In this document: one piece after another, positions 8,674 to 19,692 of the stretch | Position numbering within the stretch: the stretch's first letter is position 1 | Layout of the letters: each line of letters begins with the position of its first letter | Assembly (NCBI GenBank): GCA_902517495.1 | Contig: CABYCO010000001.1 | Location: 92,275 to 156,274 of the forward strand | Direction of reading: 5' to 3' | Length of the DNA stretch: 64,000 nucleotides | Origin: an uncultured Pelagibacteraceae bacterium | GTDB taxonomy: Bacteria; Pseudomonadota; Alphaproteobacteria; Pelagibacterales; Pelagibacteraceae | Made by a program: the position numbers and the translations under genes | Notes under the pieces: generated by a model | The model's database searches: none | Seen by the model: the letters and a program-made list of their open reading frames with translations, nothing else | What the model was told of the DNA's origin: nothing

Positions 8674-9264
8674 ATGACCAAAATTAAATTTTTTTCCTTT
8701 TTTCTTTTTATTTTCTTTTTATTTAATACCTTAATAGCTAAAGAACCAAGCACGTTGATAACTGAAATAGTTAATGAAGCGTCAATAATCTTATCAAGTT
8801 CAGACCCTGTTGAGTCAAAAATAATAAAATTAAATAATATTGCAGAAACAAATGTAGATATTGTAGGGATAGGAATGTATACCTTAGGAAAATATCGCAA
8901 AAACCTTAATGAAGATCAAAAAATTAAATATAAAAAACTATTTAAAAGTTATTTCCTAAAAAGTTTTTCAAGCAGATTGGTAGATTATTCAGATCCAAAA
9001 ATAAGTGTTGTTTCTGAAAAAAGGATAAACAATAAATACACAATTGTAAGTACTATTTTAGAGGAGACATCCAAAAATCCAGAAATAAAAATTGATTGGA
9101 GAATTTATACAAAAAATCCTGAAAGACCATTAATTAGAGATTTGATTGTAGAGGGATTAAGTTTAGCAAGAACTCAAAAAGAAGAGTTTAAGTCTATTAT
9201 TCAAAACAATGATGGAGATATTAATTATCTTTTTAAATCCCTTGAAGAATTTATTATTAAATAG
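8674..9264 (+). CDS. mlaC: MlaC family phospholipid shuttle (Tgt2/MlaC)
   Basis: Periplasmic carrier moving phospholipid between MlaA and the inner-membrane MlaFEDB transporter. The 196-residue product starts with a strongly hydrophobic signal peptide (residues 6-21) and has the family pattern of DIVGIGMYTLGKY, EDQKIKYKKLFKSYFLKSFSSRL and a C-terminal W-R-I-Y..RDLIVEGLSLA, matching the MlaC fold. It follows mlaA directly. Its stop codon is 4 bases from the CCA end of a convergent tRNA gene. Confidence 0.88.
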   Translation: MTKIKFFSFFLFIFFLFNTLIAKEPSTLITEIVNEASIILSSSDPVESKIIKLNNIAETNVDIVGIGMYTLGKYRKNLNEDQKIKYKKLFKSYFLKSFSSRLVDYSDPKISVVSEKRINNKYTIVSTILEETSKNPEIKIDWRIYTKNPERPLIRDLIVEGLSLARTQKEEFKSIIQNNDGDINYLFKSLEEFIIK

Positions 9265-9268
9265 TACA

Positions 9269-9345
9269 TGGTGGGCCCGCCAGGACTCGAACCTGGGACC
9301 AATACATTATGAGTGTACTGCTCTAACCAACTGAGCTACAGGCCC
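9269..9345 (-). tRNA. tRNA with CAT anticodon (probably Ile2, else elongator Met)
   Basis: Full cloverleaf on the minus strand with encoded CCA: acceptor GGGCCTG pairs with CGGGCCC, the D-arm is GCTC..GAGC, the anticodon loop is CTCATAA and the T-arm is CCAGG-TTCGAGT-CCTGG. CAT occurs in initiator Met, elongator Met and lysidine-modified Ile2. The paired first base pair (G-C) excludes initiator. The acceptor resembles alphaproteobacterial tRNA-Ile and the TTGGTC variable stretch resembles E. coli Ile2, so Ile2 is favoured but not proved. Confidence 0.9.
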
Positions 9346-9406
9346 TTAAAATTTAACCTAATTATAACATTTTCTGCTTGTTATCAATTGAAGATTATTA
9401 TTTAAA

Positions 9407-9481
9407 TGGTGGGCCGTGTTGGTTACGCTCCAACTACCCCTGCAATGTCAATGCAGTACTCTACTATTGAGCTAACGGCCC
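9407..9481 (-). tRNA. tRNA-Val (GAC)
   Basis: Cloverleaf on the minus strand: acceptor GGGCCGT pairs with ACGGCCC, the anticodon stem is CTGCA/TGCAG around the loop TTGACAT (anticodon GAC), and CCA is encoded. Its 5' end lies 2 bases after the rpoD stop codon, so it is probably cut from the rpoD transcript by RNase P. Confidence 0.95.
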
Positions 9482-9483
9482 TT

Positions 9484-11322
9484 TTAGCTTTCTAAGAAAC
9501 TTTTTAATTGTTTTGATCTACTAGGGTGCTTCAGTTTTCTGAGTGCCTTAGCCTCAATTTGACGAATTCTTTCTCTTGTAACAGAAAACTGTAAACCAAC
9601 CTCCTCAAGAGTATGATCGGTGTTCATTCCAACTCCAAACCTCATTCTTAAAACTCTCTCCTCTCTAGGAGTTAGAGTTGAAAGTATTTTTGTAGTTGCC
9701 TCACTCAAGTTGGATTTAATTGCTTGTTCAAGAGGTGCTAATGCTTTTGTATCCTCAATAAAATCTCCCAAACTACTATCTTCTTCATCGCCAACTGGCT
9801 TCTCTAAAGAAACAGGTTCTTTTGAAATTTTTAATACTTTTCTTACTTTTTCCAGTGGCATTCTCAATTTTTTTGCTAGTTCCTCTGGGGTGGCTTCTCT
9901 TCCAAATTCACTTAAAATTAAACGTTGAGTTCTCACAATTTTATTGATTGTCTCAATCATATGTACTGGAATTCTGATTGTTCTTGCTTGATCTGCTATT
10001 GATCTAGTTATTGCCTGTCTGATCCACCACGTTGCATAAGTAGAAAATTTATAGCCACGTCTATACTCAAATTTATCAACTGCTTTCATCAACCCTATAT
10101 TACCCTCTTGAATTAGGTCTAAAAATTGTAAACCTCTGTTAGTATATTTTTTAGCTATAGATATAACTAATCTTAAGTTAGCTTCAACCATTTCTTTTTT
10201 TGCAATTCTTGACTCTTTTTCACCTTTTTGAATTCTACTTACCATCAATTTATAATCTGTAACAGATATTCCCAATTTGTTACTCATCTCGATTAACCTA
10301 TCTCTTATATCGTTAAACTCTATTTTATATTTTTGGAAAAATTTTTTCCAAATATCATTTGTATCTAAGAAATTTTTAAGGTTAGGATTGATTTCATTAC
10401 CTATATAAAATTTTATGAACTCATCACGGGAAATTTTTTCATTTAAGGCAAGTCTCAAGAGCGTTCCTTCTAATGATATAATTTTTCGATTTTCGACATA
10501 ATGTTTTTGGACTAGTTCTTCAAGAACTGCTGGCGATAGCTGAAGAGTCTTAATATTTTCTAAAATATCTTCAACAATTTTTTTATAATTTTTTTCTTTT
10601 GAGGAAGAAAACTGTTTTGAATTTAATACGCATTCTAATTTTTCTTTTTGATATTTAATGAGCTTATTATATTCTTTAGTAAGATTATAAACTGTTTGTA
10701 AAACTTTAGGCTTGATCTCTGTTTCCATTGCTGCAAGAGTTGGATTAAATTCATCATCATCTTGGCTACCTCCAGTTTCCTCGTTGTTTTGTTTGTCTCC
10801 TGCGTCATCAGATTTTTTTTGTTTTGCACTTTGTCCAGTATCCTCGTCTTCCATATAATTTGTATCTATATCAATTATTTCTCTTACCAAAATCTCATCA
10901 TTCTGAAGTTGAGTGTTCCATTCAAAAAATTGTTGAGCAGTTATAGGGCTTTGTGAAAGTGCATTTAACATAACATCTTTTCCTGCCTCTATTCTTTTAG
11001 CAATAGCAATCTCCCCTTCTCTTGAAAGAAGTTCAACTCCTCCCATTTCTCTTAGATACATTCTTATAGGATCGTCACTTTTTTCTATAGATTTGCCCTC
11101 TTCTTTTGAGCCGTTATCTTTTTTTCTAAGAACTTTAAAGTCAGCTTTTTTCTCTACTAAAATTATTTTTGCATCAAGGATATGAATGAACGCTTGCTCT
11201 AAATTGTCATTGGATAAATTTCTTTTTCCAAGAGATTTATTTAATTCTTCATAAGTAATAAAACCCCTATGAACACCCCTGCCCATCAATCTTGCAAATG
11301 ATTTTGTAATTATACGTTCCAC
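9484..11322 (-). CDS. rpoD: RNA polymerase primary sigma factor RpoD (sigma-70)
   Basis: Directs RNA polymerase to housekeeping promoters. The 612-residue product has region 1.1 ([13 protein letters not shown]), region 1.2 ([12 protein letters not shown]), a long acidic non-conserved region, region 2 ([48 protein letters not shown]), region 3, and region 4 with the helix-turn-helix [19 protein letters not shown]. The start is a GTG at 11322; region 1.1 begins straight after it, so a far downstream start is unlikely. It follows dnaG on the same strand with a 65-base gap and leads into two tRNA genes. Confidence 0.96.
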   Translation of the reverse strand: MERIITKSFARLMGRGVHRGFITYEELNKSLGKRNLSNDNLEQAFIHILDAKIILVEKKADFKVLRKKDNGSKEEGKSIEKSDDPIRMYLREMGGVELLSREGEIAIAKRIEAGKDVMLNALSQSPITAQQFFEWNTQLQNDEILVREIIDIDTNYMEDEDTGQSAKQKKSDDAGDKQNNEETGGSQDDDEFNPTLAAMETEIKPKVLQTVYNLTKEYNKLIKYQKEKLECVLNSKQFSSSKEKNYKKIVEDILENIKTLQLSPAVLEELVQKHYVENRKIISLEGTLLRLALNEKISRDEFIKFYIGNEINPNLKNFLDTNDIWKKFFQKYKIEFNDIRDRLIEMSNKLGISVTDYKLMVSRIQKGEKESRIAKKEMVEANLRLVISIAKKYTNRGLQFLDLIQEGNIGLMKAVDKFEYRRGYKFSTYATWWIRQAITRSIADQARTIRIPVHMIETINKIVRTQRLILSEFGREATPEELAKKLRMPLEKVRKVLKISKEPVSLEKPVGDEEDSSLGDFIEDTKALAPLEQAIKSNLSEATTKILSTLTPREERVLRMRFGVGMNTDHTLEEVGLQFSVTRERIRQIEAKALRKLKHPSRSKQLKSFLES

Positions 11323-11387
11323 AATAAAAAAGTTCAGGATGTATATAATGCCAAAATTAAAAAAATCTATGTGATTCTGGTTTTAAT

Positions 11388-13163
11388 TTAATTGGTTTTT
11401 TGCAGTTTTTTAAGCTCTTTTAACTCATTAAATGTTGCTTCGCTTAAATCCTTTGAAAATCTTGATTCTAAATCTATTATTCTCAATTCAAGCTCGTAAT
11501 TTTTTAGATCTCTTATTATTTCAGATAAAATTTCAAGTATTTTTTGATCATCATTTAAGTTTTTAATTAATATATGCTTAATAGATGCATACTTAAAAAC
11601 TCTATCTACCAAACTCTGCTCAATTTTTAAACTATCGATATCAATATTTTCAAAATTGTTAGTTTTATTCATAATTTCTTCAAATAGTAATTTATTTTCA
11701 TTGCTAAATAGTTTTACATTTTCAATTAAATTAAAATTATTTTTTATAAGTTTGGATTTTTTTAATAGTATATATAAAAAAGAAAATTCTTTTATATCAA
11801 TAGCTTTTAAAGACTTAGTCTCATTATAATAGTTTTGAGTTGATTTAAGTGATTTTGTAGGTTTGGCGAAATTTTTTTTATACCTAAAGTTTGTATTAGG
11901 TGTTAACTCTAAAACTTTTTCAATGAAGTATTCAAGAACATACTTTCTAATGAATTCATCTTTAATGGTTGAGGAGATTGCTCTAAGTTTTTTCTCAAAT
12001 ATAGCTCTTGAAGAAGGATTATCATCTATGTCTTTAGAATAATGATTAAATATAAATTTGTGGATAGGGACTGCATTGCTCTTAGAAAAATCCTCAAAAA
12101 AATCTTTTCCCTTTTCATTAACGAAACTATCTGGATCATGTTTGTCAGGTAAAAGTAAAAATGAAATCTCTTTTTCTGGTTTTAATTCAACAATTGAGTT
12201 TTCTGCTGCCCTTAAAGCTGCTTTATATCCGCTTTCATCTCCATCAAAGCACACAATAATATGCTGAAAAAATTGATTAAGAGTTAATATCTGTTTTGTT
12301 GTTAAAGAAGTTCCAAGATTAGCTACGGCATTATCCACTTTGTTTTTACTAAGACCGACAACATCCATATAACCTTCAACAAGAAATATATTATTAATAG
12401 TATTAGAAAGTTTTCTGGTAAAATCTAGATTATAAAGATTTGATCCTTTTTTAAAAAATAGTGTTTCTGGTGAATTAATATATTTAGCAAGATATTTATT
12501 ATCATTTAAAATTCTACCTCCAAGAGCTATTGGATCACCTGAGATATTATTTATTGGAAATATCACTCTATCTCTAAACCTATCTACATATTTTTTTTTA
12601 TTTTCATCAAAATAAAATAATCCTGTATCTTTGATTTCATTTTCACTAAATTCTTCAAAAAGATCTTCTTTAAATTTCTCATTATTTGAAACATATCCAA
12701 TTTTAAATTTCTTTACTTCATCAATGGTTAAACCTCTATTTTTTAGATAATCCTTTGCATTTTTTGCTGACGGATTTTTAAAAAGATCATTGAAATAAAA
12801 TTCAACGTATTTTGCATATATTAATTTGTACTTGTTCCACTTTTCTTCTCTAATCTCATCCTCTTTTGAGAATGTGTAAGGTCTCATTCCTGCTAAATTT
12901 GATAAATATTTGACGGACTCACCGAATTTTAGATTTTGAGTTTTCATGACAAAATCAAAAATATTTCCATGTTCGGCGGTACTAAAACAATGATAAAATT
13001 CCTTTTCATCATTTACTGTAAAAGAGGGTGTTTTTTCAGTTTTGAAAGGTGAAAGGCCAACGTATTCCTTTCCTCTCTTTTTTAAACTAACAGTTTTTGA
13101 TACAACAGTGGAAATTTTTAACCTAGTTTTAATTTCTTGTAAGTACTCTTTAGGGTATTTCAT
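11388..13163 (-). CDS. dnaG: DNA primase DnaG with altered zinc-binding motif
   Basis: Synthesises RNA primers for replication. Domains in order: N-terminal CHC2-type domain (residues 1-95), catalytic TOPRIM core with FLVEGYMDVV and CFDGDESGYKAAL, and a C-terminal helicase-interaction region. Length 591 is normal. The N-terminal domain keeps the fold signature EKTPSFTV..FYHCF..HGN, but the usual CPFH is SPFK (Ser38, Lys41) and the usual CFGC is CFST (Cys59 kept, Thr62), so three of four zinc ligands are gone. Starts 4 bases inside the end of yqeY; followed by rpoD, as in the classic macromolecular-synthesis operon. Confidence 0.95.
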   Translation of the reverse strand: MKYPKEYLQEIKTRLKISTVVSKTVSLKKRGKEYVGLSPFKTEKTPSFTVNDEKEFYHCFSTAEHGNIFDFVMKTQNLKFGESVKYLSNLAGMRPYTFSKEDEIREEKWNKYKLIYAKYVEFYFNDLFKNPSAKNAKDYLKNRGLTIDEVKKFKIGYVSNNEKFKEDLFEEFSENEIKDTGLFYFDENKKKYVDRFRDRVIFPINNISGDPIALGGRILNDNKYLAKYINSPETLFFKKGSNLYNLDFTRKLSNTINNIFLVEGYMDVVGLSKNKVDNAVANLGTSLTTKQILTLNQFFQHIIVCFDGDESGYKAALRAAENSIVELKPEKEISFLLLPDKHDPDSFVNEKGKDFFEDFSKSNAVPIHKFIFNHYSKDIDDNPSSRAIFEKKLRAISSTIKDEFIRKYVLEYFIEKVLELTPNTNFRYKKNFAKPTKSLKSTQNYYNETKSLKAIDIKEFSFLYILLKKSKLIKNNFNLIENVKLFSNENKLLFEEIMNKTNNFENIDIDSLKIEQSLVDRVFKYASIKHILIKNLNDDQKILEILSEIIRDLKNYELELRIIDLESRFSKDLSEATFNELKELKKLQKTN

Positions 13164-13624
13164 TTTTGATTTAATAATTCTTTTATTATTGCTCCTGCTT
13201 TAGAAAAATCAATACTATCAGCATAATTTTTCTTTAATTCACCCATTACTTTTCCCATATCCTTTATTGAGTCTGCGCCTGTTGATTTAATTGCATCTAC
13301 ACAAATCTTCTGGGTATCCTCCTCACTAATCTGTTTTGGTAAATATTGACTAATTACTCCCACTTCTTGTTCTTCTATATCCTGAAGATCCTTACGATTA
13401 TTTTTTTTATATAATTCAATTGATTCGCTTCGTTGTTTAATCATTTTTTTTAATAGCTTTTTAATATCCTCATCATCTGTTTCCTTTTTTTCGATCATAG
13501 ATCTATTATTAATATCCAAGTCCTTAATCCCAGATAATATTAACCTGTAAGTTGATATTTTATTTTTATCTTTAGATTTTAATGCTGTTTTGTAGTCTGA
13601 CTCTATAATTTCTCTTAGTGACAT
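13160..13624 (-). CDS. yqeY: GatB/YqeY domain protein
   Basis: YqeY-family protein, related to the tail of the GatB subunit of tRNA amidotransferase; its exact role is unknown, possibly in tRNA-linked amidation. The 154-residue product begins MSLREIIESDYKTALKSKDK and ends with IKSTGADSIKDMGKVMGEL, both family blocks. I start at the ATG at 13624; an ATG at 13657 would add 11 non-conserved residues. It heads a yqeY-dnaG-rpoD series and overlaps dnaG by 4 bases. This gene occupies the place held by rpsU in enterics. Confidence 0.88.
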   Translation of the reverse strand: MSLREIIESDYKTALKSKDKNKISTYRLILSGIKDLDINNRSMIEKKETDDEDIKKLLKKMIKQRSESIELYKKNNRKDLQDIEEQEVGVISQYLPKQISEEDTQKICVDAIKSTGADSIKDMGKVMGELKKNYADSIDFSKAGAIIKELLNQK

Positions 13625-13748
13625 ATTTAATTTTAGCTTAATAAGAATATTCTTCAAAAAGAAAAAATATTTTTTTTATGAAATATACATTAGATGTGTT
13701 GCGCAAAAAAAGGTTTTATTGTATAGACCTTTAACTCATGAGTTGTAA

Positions 13749-14942
13749 TTGAACAAAAAACAAAAAAATAAAATTGCAATTAAACATCAATTTCCCACAG
13801 GTATTTTAGTACTGAATAATAAGCTAATTTTCAGAGGTATCGGGCTTGGATACCAAGGGACTGCTACTGGAGAAGTGTGTTTTAATACTTCTTTAACAGG
13901 ATATCAGGAAATTATTTCAGATCCATCATATGCTGGACAAATTATTAACTTTACATTCCCTCATATTGGAAATGTTGGAACTAATAATGAAGATTTAGAG
14001 TCTGATAAAGTTTGGACAAAGGGTGTAATATTTAATTCTGAAATCACATCTCCTTCAAACTATAGAGCTTTAAAGACTTTAGATGAATGGCTGAAAAAAA
14101 ATAAGATTGTTGGGCTAACTGGATTAGATACTAGAAGTCTGACAAACTTAATAAGAGAAAAAGGGGCTCCAAAGGGGACTATTTCAAATAGCAAAAATGG
14201 AAAGTTCAACGTTAAAAAACTGGTTAATATGTCAATAAAATGGTCAGGTTTAAATGGACTAGATCTTGCAAAAGAAGTCTCAACTAAAAAAACTTATATT
14301 TGGAAAGGTTTTAAAACTTGGAAAAAAGAAATTGGATATGAAAAAAATATTAAAACAAAATTTAAAATTGTTGCAATTGATTATGGAATAAAGAAAAATA
14401 TTCTAAGATATTTTTCTGATTATAACTGTGAAGTGAAAGTGGTTTCTTGTAAAAAAACTGCTGATGAAATTATAAAACTTAATCCAGATGGTATTTTTTT
14501 ATCTAATGGTCCTGGGGATCCAGCGGCAACGGGAGAATATGCAATTAATATTATAAAAAAATTAATAAAATTGAATTATCCAATTTTTGGAATTTGCCTT
14601 GGTCATCAAATTTTAGCTTTAGCTTTAAATGCAAAAACAAAGAAAATGAAATTAGGCCATAGAGGTGCAAATCATCCAGTCAAAAATTTAATTACAAATT
14701 CAGTAGAAATTACAAGTCAAAACCATGGTTTTGTTGTTGTAGAAAAGAGCTTATCTAAAAATATACAAATAACTCATAAGTCACTATTTGATGACACTAT
14801 TGAAGGAATAAAGTTAAAAAATAAACCTGTCTTCTCTGTTCAATATCATCCCGAAGCAAATCCTGGACCACAAGACAGCCAATATTTATTCAATAATTTT
14901 ATTAAAGATGTAAAAAAATATGCCAAAAAGAAGAGACATTAA
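13749..14942 (+). CDS. carA: Carbamoyl-phosphate synthase small subunit
   Basis: Glutaminase subunit that supplies ammonia to CarB for carbamoyl phosphate (arginine and pyrimidine synthesis). The N-terminal half has [21 protein letters not shown] and [10 protein letters not shown]; the C-terminal class I glutamine amidotransferase has [11 protein letters not shown] with the nucleophile Cys and [12 protein letters not shown] with the active His. Length 397 is slightly long at the N-terminus. The frame has a TAA just upstream and no ATG before the conserved part, so the TTG at 13749 is the only ordinary start available. Overlaps carB by 23 bases. Confidence 0.94.
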   Translation: MNKKQKNKIAIKHQFPTGILVLNNKLIFRGIGLGYQGTATGEVCFNTSLTGYQEIISDPSYAGQIINFTFPHIGNVGTNNEDLESDKVWTKGVIFNSEITSPSNYRALKTLDEWLKKNKIVGLTGLDTRSLTNLIREKGAPKGTISNSKNGKFNVKKLVNMSIKWSGLNGLDLAKEVSTKKTYIWKGFKTWKKEIGYEKNIKTKFKIVAIDYGIKKNILRYFSDYNCEVKVVSCKKTADEIIKLNPDGIFLSNGPGDPAATGEYAINIIKKLIKLNYPIFGICLGHQILALALNAKTKKMKLGHRGANHPVKNLITNSVEITSQNHGFVVVEKSLSKNIQITHKSLFDDTIEGIKLKNKPVFSVQYHPEANPGPQDSQYLFNNFIKDVKKYAKKKRH

Positions 14943-17900
14943 AAAAATATTGGTTATAGGAGCTGGACCAATAATAATTGGACAAGCATGTGAATTTGAT
15001 TATTCCGGTACACAAGCGTGTAAGGCTTTAAAAGATGAAGGGTTCGAGGTAGTTTTAATAAATTCAAATCCTGCAACTATTATGACTGATCCAGGAGTTG
15101 CTGATAAAACCTATATAGAACCCATCACAATTCCTGTTTTGGAAGAAGTTATTAAAAAAGAAAAACCTAATGCCATTTTACCAACGATGGGAGGGCAGAC
15201 TGCATTAAATTTAGCAATTAGTGCTGAAAAAGCTGGATTACTTAAAAAATACAAAATTGAATTAATAGGTGCAAAATCCAAAGCAATAGAAAATGCAGAA
15301 GATCGAAAAAAATTTAGAAATAATATGTCTGATATTGGCTTAGATCTACCTAAATCAAAGATCTTAAATAATTTTAAGGATGCATCAAAGTGTTTAGAAG
15401 AAATTGGTTTGCCAGCGATTATAAGACCCTCTTTTACATTGGGGGGCTTAGGTGGAGGAATAGCTAAAAATAAAAAAGATTTCTATAAACTTGTCAAGAA
15501 TGGAATAAATGAGTCTCCTCAAAATCAAGTTTTAATTGAGGAATCTTTGGAAGGTTGGAAAGAATTTGAAATGGAAGTTGTGCGGGACAAAAATGATAAC
15601 TGTATAATTATTTGTTCAATTGAGAATGTAGATCCAATGGGTATCCATACAGGAGACTCTATTACAGTTGCTCCAGCATTAACCTTAACTGATAAAGAAT
15701 ACCAGGTCATGAGAAATGCATCTATTGCCTGCCTTAGAAAAATTGGAGTTGAAACAGGGGGATCAAATGTTCAGTTTGCGATAAATCCTAGAAATGGAAG
15801 AATGGTTATAATAGAAATGAATCCAAGAGTATCAAGATCCTCTGCTCTTGCATCGAAAGCAACTGGTTTTCCAATTGCAAAAGTAGCAGCTAAACTTGCA
15901 GTGGGATACACTTTAGATGAATTAAAAAATGAAATTACAAAAGTAACTCCGGCTTCATTTGAACCAACAATTGATTATGTTGTTACAAAAATACCAAGAT
16001 TTACATTTGAAAAGTTTTCAGACACTAAAGCAGTGCTTGGAACTTCAATGAGATCTGTTGGTGAGGCAATGGCAATTGGAAGAAACTTCAAAGAATCTTT
16101 TCAAAAAGCTTTGGTATCATTAGAAACTGGACTTTCTGGATTAGATAATATTTTTAAATACTCAAAAAAAGATATTATTAAAAATTTAAAAGTTAATATT
16201 CCAAATAGACTAATATTAATTGCTGAAGCTTTTAGAAAAAATATTTCATTAGATAAAATTTATAAATTATCAAATGTTGATCCTTGGTTCTTAAGTCAAA
16301 TTAAGGATCTTGTCGATGAAGAGAAGAATATAAAGAAGAGAGGTATTCCTAAAACTTATAATGAATTTAATAGAATAAAATCTATCGGCTTTTCAGATAA
16401 AAAATTATCAGATATTACTGGTATAAAAGAAAAAATTGTAAGATCCAAAAGAGTTGCACTTAAAGTTTTGCCAGTATTTAAAAAAGTAGATACCTGTGCT
16501 GCAGAATTTAAATCCTTTACTCCATATATGTATTCAACATACCAGAGAAGCTTTTCAATGAATACTGAGTGTGAAGCAGATCCGAGCAATAAGAAAAAAA
16601 TAATAATACTAGGAGGAGGTCCAAATAGAATTGGTCAAGGTATAGAGTTTGATTATTGTTGTTGCCAGGCTAGTTTTTCCTTAAAGGAAGCAGGCTTTGA
16701 AACAATAATGATTAATTGCAATCCAGAAACAGTATCAACTGATTATGACACCAGTGATAGACTTTATTTTGAGCCATTGATTGAAGAATACGTTCAAAAT
16801 ATTATTCTTAAAGAAAAATCAAAGGGAAATCTTATAGGGGTTATTGCTCAATTTGGGGGTCAAACTCCAATTAAACTAGCAAAATTCTTACACGAGAATA
16901 AATTACCAATACTTGGTACTCAATATACTTCGATTGATCTTGCAGAGGACAGAGATAGATTTAGAGATCTATTAATTAAATTAAATTTAAAACAAGCAAA
17001 AAGTGGAATTGCTAACAAATTTGATCAAGCGATTAAAATAAGTGAAAAAATTGGACTGCCTGTTGTTGTTAGACCTTCATATGTTTTAGGTGGAAGAGCA
17101 ATGGAAATTGTTCATGATAAAAGCCAGCTTAAAAAGTTTATTGATGAGGCTTTTAAAGCTTCAGAACAAAATCCAATTTTAATTGATAAATTTATAGATC
17201 ACGCAATGGAAGTTGATGTGGATGCTATTTCTGATGGTAAAGATGTTTATGTTGCTGGTATCATGCAGCATATAGAAGAAGCAGGAGTACATTCTGGAGA
17301 CTCTGCTTGCTGTCTACCTCCAGTTTCTATCAAAGATAATCTTTTAAAAGAAATTAAAATTCAAACGAGAAAATTGGCTTTAGCATTAAAAGTTAAAGGA
17401 CTTTTAAATATTCAATTTGCAATTAAAAAAGATGAAATATTTGTTATTGAAGTAAATCCAAGGGCCAGCAGGACAGTTCCGTTTGTATCTAAAGCTAATG
17501 GAATACCATTAGCCAAAATAGCATCAAGAATAATGGCAGGCGAAAAACTTTCAACGTACAAATTAAAATATAAAACCAATAAAAAATTTGCTGTTAAAGA
17601 GGCTGTATTTCCATTTAACAAATTCCCAGATAGTGATCTATTACTTGGGCCAGAGATGAAATCAACAGGTGAAGTGATGGGACTCGATGATGATTTTGGA
17701 ATGGCGATTGCTAAAAGTCAAATTGCAGCAGCAAACTCGCTTCCTACTAAAGGTTTAGCATTTTTATCTGTAAAAGATTCTCACAAACAAGAAATTATTG
17801 GTGTCGCTCAAAGACTTATAAAACTTGGATTTACATTATCAGCTACTAAAGGAACAGCAGATATATTAAAAAAAAATCGAATGAAATGCAGAAAAATTAA

Positions 17901-18144
17901 TAAGGTAAGTAGTGGAAAACCTCATATAGTTGATGTTTTAAATTCTAAAAAAATTGCTTTAGTTATAAATACAGGTGGAGGAAATAGTGAAAGCAGAATT
18001 AATGATGCTTTAGCTTTAAGAAGAGGAACTTTGGCTAACAAAATTCCTTATTGTACCAATATGTCAACAGCTTATTCATTTTTAGAGGCAATAAACTCAC
18101 TAAGGACAAAAAAATTAAAGGTCAAACCCCTTCAAGAAAATTAG
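14920..18144 (+). CDS. carB: Carbamoyl-phosphate synthase large subunit
   Basis: Makes carbamoyl phosphate from bicarbonate, two ATP and the ammonia delivered by CarA. The 1074-residue product has the internal duplication of the family: two ATP-grasp halves beginning [19 protein letters not shown] (residue 12) and [18 protein letters not shown] (about residue 564), each followed by GGQTxxxLA and a RPSFTLGG or RPSYVLGG loop. The C-terminal MGS-like allosteric domain ([20 protein letters not shown]) is complete. Translationally coupled to carA. Its TAG stop shares the word TTAG with the stop of the convergent ATP-grasp gene. Confidence 0.97.
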   Translation: MPKRRDIKKILVIGAGPIIIGQACEFDYSGTQACKALKDEGFEVVLINSNPATIMTDPGVADKTYIEPITIPVLEEVIKKEKPNAILPTMGGQTALNLAISAEKAGLLKKYKIELIGAKSKAIENAEDRKKFRNNMSDIGLDLPKSKILNNFKDASKCLEEIGLPAIIRPSFTLGGLGGGIAKNKKDFYKLVKNGINESPQNQVLIEESLEGWKEFEMEVVRDKNDNCIIICSIENVDPMGIHTGDSITVAPALTLTDKEYQVMRNASIACLRKIGVETGGSNVQFAINPRNGRMVIIEMNPRVSRSSALASKATGFPIAKVAAKLAVGYTLDELKNEITKVTPASFEPTIDYVVTKIPRFTFEKFSDTKAVLGTSMRSVGEAMAIGRNFKESFQKALVSLETGLSGLDNIFKYSKKDIIKNLKVNIPNRLILIAEAFRKNISLDKIYKLSNVDPWFLSQIKDLVDEEKNIKKRGIPKTYNEFNRIKSIGFSDKKLSDITGIKEKIVRSKRVALKVLPVFKKVDTCAAEFKSFTPYMYSTYQRSFSMNTECEADPSNKKKIIILGGGPNRIGQGIEFDYCCCQASFSLKEAGFETIMINCNPETVSTDYDTSDRLYFEPLIEEYVQNIILKEKSKGNLIGVIAQFGGQTPIKLAKFLHENKLPILGTQYTSIDLAEDRDRFRDLLIKLNLKQAKSGIANKFDQAIKISEKIGLPVVVRPSYVLGGRAMEIVHDKSQLKKFIDEAFKASEQNPILIDKFIDHAMEVDVDAISDGKDVYVAGIMQHIEEAGVHSGDSACCLPPVSIKDNLLKEIKIQTRKLALALKVKGLLNIQFAIKKDEIFVIEVNPRASRTVPFVSKANGIPLAKIASRIMAGEKLSTYKLKYKTNKKFAVKEAVFPFNKFPDSDLLLGPEMKSTGEVMGLDDDFGMAIAKSQIAAANSLPTKGLAFLSVKDSHKQEIIGVAQRLIKLGFTLSATKGTADILKKNRMKCRKINKVSSGKPHIVDVLNSKKIALVINTGGGNSESRINDALALRRGTLANKIPYCTNMSTAYSFLEAINSLRTKKLKVKPLQEN

Positions 18145-19586
18145 GTCTCAACCACCATTGTGTCTTTTGAGCCTCCACCTTGTGAACTATTAACAATAGT
18201 ACTTCCTTTCCTAAGGGCAACTCTAGTAAGTCCTCCCATTGTCACATAAGTAGACTTGCCATTTAATATAAACGGTCTTAAATCTAAATGCCTAGGCTCT
18301 ATTCCGTTTTCAGAAATTGTTGGAATTGTTGATAATATTTCCAAAGGTTGAGCCACAAATTCTCTAGGATTTTGTTTTATTTTTTTTATCATTTCTTCTC
18401 TCTCTTTTTTTGGAGCTTTAGGACCTATCATTATCCCATACCCTCCAGAGGCATTTGCAGGTTTAACAACCAAGTTTGATATATTCTCAATGACGTGCTG
18501 TCTGTGAACTTTATTTTCACATAAAAACGTTTCTACCTGGTTTAATTTTGGCTGTTCACCTAAATAATAAACAATCATTTTGTTTACATAAGCATAAACA
18601 GCTTTATCATCAGCTACACCTGTTCCAATTGCATTAATTATTCCAACATTTCCTTTTTTCCAACATTTGAATAATCCTGGGACCCCAATTAGAGAACTTT
18701 TGTTAAACACTTTTGGATCAAGAAATGTGTCATCTAATCTTCGATATATACAATCAACTTTTAATTTACCTTTAACAGTTTTCATATAGACATTATCATT
18801 TTCAACAAAGAGATCTTTGCCCTCTACAAGAGCTATTCCCATTTGTTCTGCTAAGAACGAATGTTCAAAATACGCAGAATTATAAATACCTGGTGTCAAT
18901 ACGACCATATGTGGATTGTCTGTTTTTTTTGGAATACACTCAACCATACTTTGGTAAAGTTTGTTGGAGTATTGATGGACTGATGAAACTTTATATCTTG
19001 TGAATAATTCTGGAAATACATCCCTCATAACCATTCTGTTTTCTAACATGTATGAAACACCAGATGGCACGCGTAGATTATCTTCAAGCACTAAATACTC
19101 TCCATTATAATTTCTTATTAAATCTATACCTGAAATGTTTGCCCAAGCTTTATACTTTGGTGAAAAACCTTCACATTCTTTCAAATAGTATGGTGAATTG
19201 AATATCAAATCCCTAGGTATAACTTTATCCTTAAAAATTTTTTTCTTGTTATAAACATCATCAATAAATAAGTTTAATGCTTTAACCCTTTGGGTTAATC
19301 CTCTTGATATTTTATTCCATTGAGACTTAGGTATAATCCTGGGTATAATATCTAAAGGCCACTTTTTTTCCTCTGCTCTATTATTCGCAGCATAAACTCT
19401 AAAATTTATACCTCTTGCACTTATTGTGCTTTGACAATTTTTTTCAATTTCCTGTAGTTTTTTTTTTCCGTGTCTTTCTAGAATACCGGACATTATTCTA
19501 GCATGCTTTCTAAGTTTGTTATCCTCTGTCAAATATCCGTCATATGCGGATTTAGCATCATAGTTTTTCCAAAATGGAGTGACCAT
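18141..19586 (-). CDS. Circularly permuted ATP-grasp type 2 protein
   Basis: Member of the circularly permuted ATP-grasp family (formerly DUF404/DUF407), presumed to ligate an amine and a carboxylate; substrate unknown. Recognisable blocks are [14 protein letters not shown] [53 protein letters not shown] (nucleotide loop) and [19 protein letters not shown], with a C-terminal [13 protein letters not shown]. Length 481 is typical. Such genes often sit with Anbu, an alpha-E domain protein and a transglutaminase-like protein. Here only Anbu is present, divergently across 106 bases. Confidence 0.88.
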   Translation of the reverse strand: MVTPFWKNYDAKSAYDGYLTEDNKLRKHARIMSGILERHGKKKLQEIEKNCQSTISARGINFRVYAANNRAEEKKWPLDIIPRIIPKSQWNKISRGLTQRVKALNLFIDDVYNKKKIFKDKVIPRDLIFNSPYYLKECEGFSPKYKAWANISGIDLIRNYNGEYLVLEDNLRVPSGVSYMLENRMVMRDVFPELFTRYKVSSVHQYSNKLYQSMVECIPKKTDNPHMVVLTPGIYNSAYFEHSFLAEQMGIALVEGKDLFVENDNVYMKTVKGKLKVDCIYRRLDDTFLDPKVFNKSSLIGVPGLFKCWKKGNVGIINAIGTGVADDKAVYAYVNKMIVYYLGEQPKLNQVETFLCENKVHRQHVIENISNLVVKPANASGGYGIMIGPKAPKKEREEMIKKIKQNPREFVAQPLEILSTIPTISENGIEPRHLDLRPFILNGKSTYVTMGGLTRVALRKGSTIVNSSQGGGSKDTMVVET

Positions 19587-19692
19587 ATATTCATTTTTTA
19601 ATAAATTATTTTACAAAACAATTGCTAAAAGCAAATAACAGCTATGCTATAAAATATTTGTAAAGTATGCCTTTTTTACATAAGAATTAGTT

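Noticed and set aside
8469..8900. 143-codon minus-strand frame across mlaA and mlaC
   Set aside because: Both plus-strand genes are well supported, and the antisense product has no recognisable domain.
13675..13740. Possible hairpin (AAGGT...ACCTT) and TTGCGCAA palindrome before carA
   Set aside because: Stems of 5-8 bases are common in such DNA, and there is no match I know to a riboswitch or arginine/pyrimidine operator.
19621..19633. Small inverted repeat TTGCT-AAA-AGCAA between the ATP-grasp and Anbu genes
   Set aside because: The arms are only 5 bases and do not extend; too weak to call an operator.
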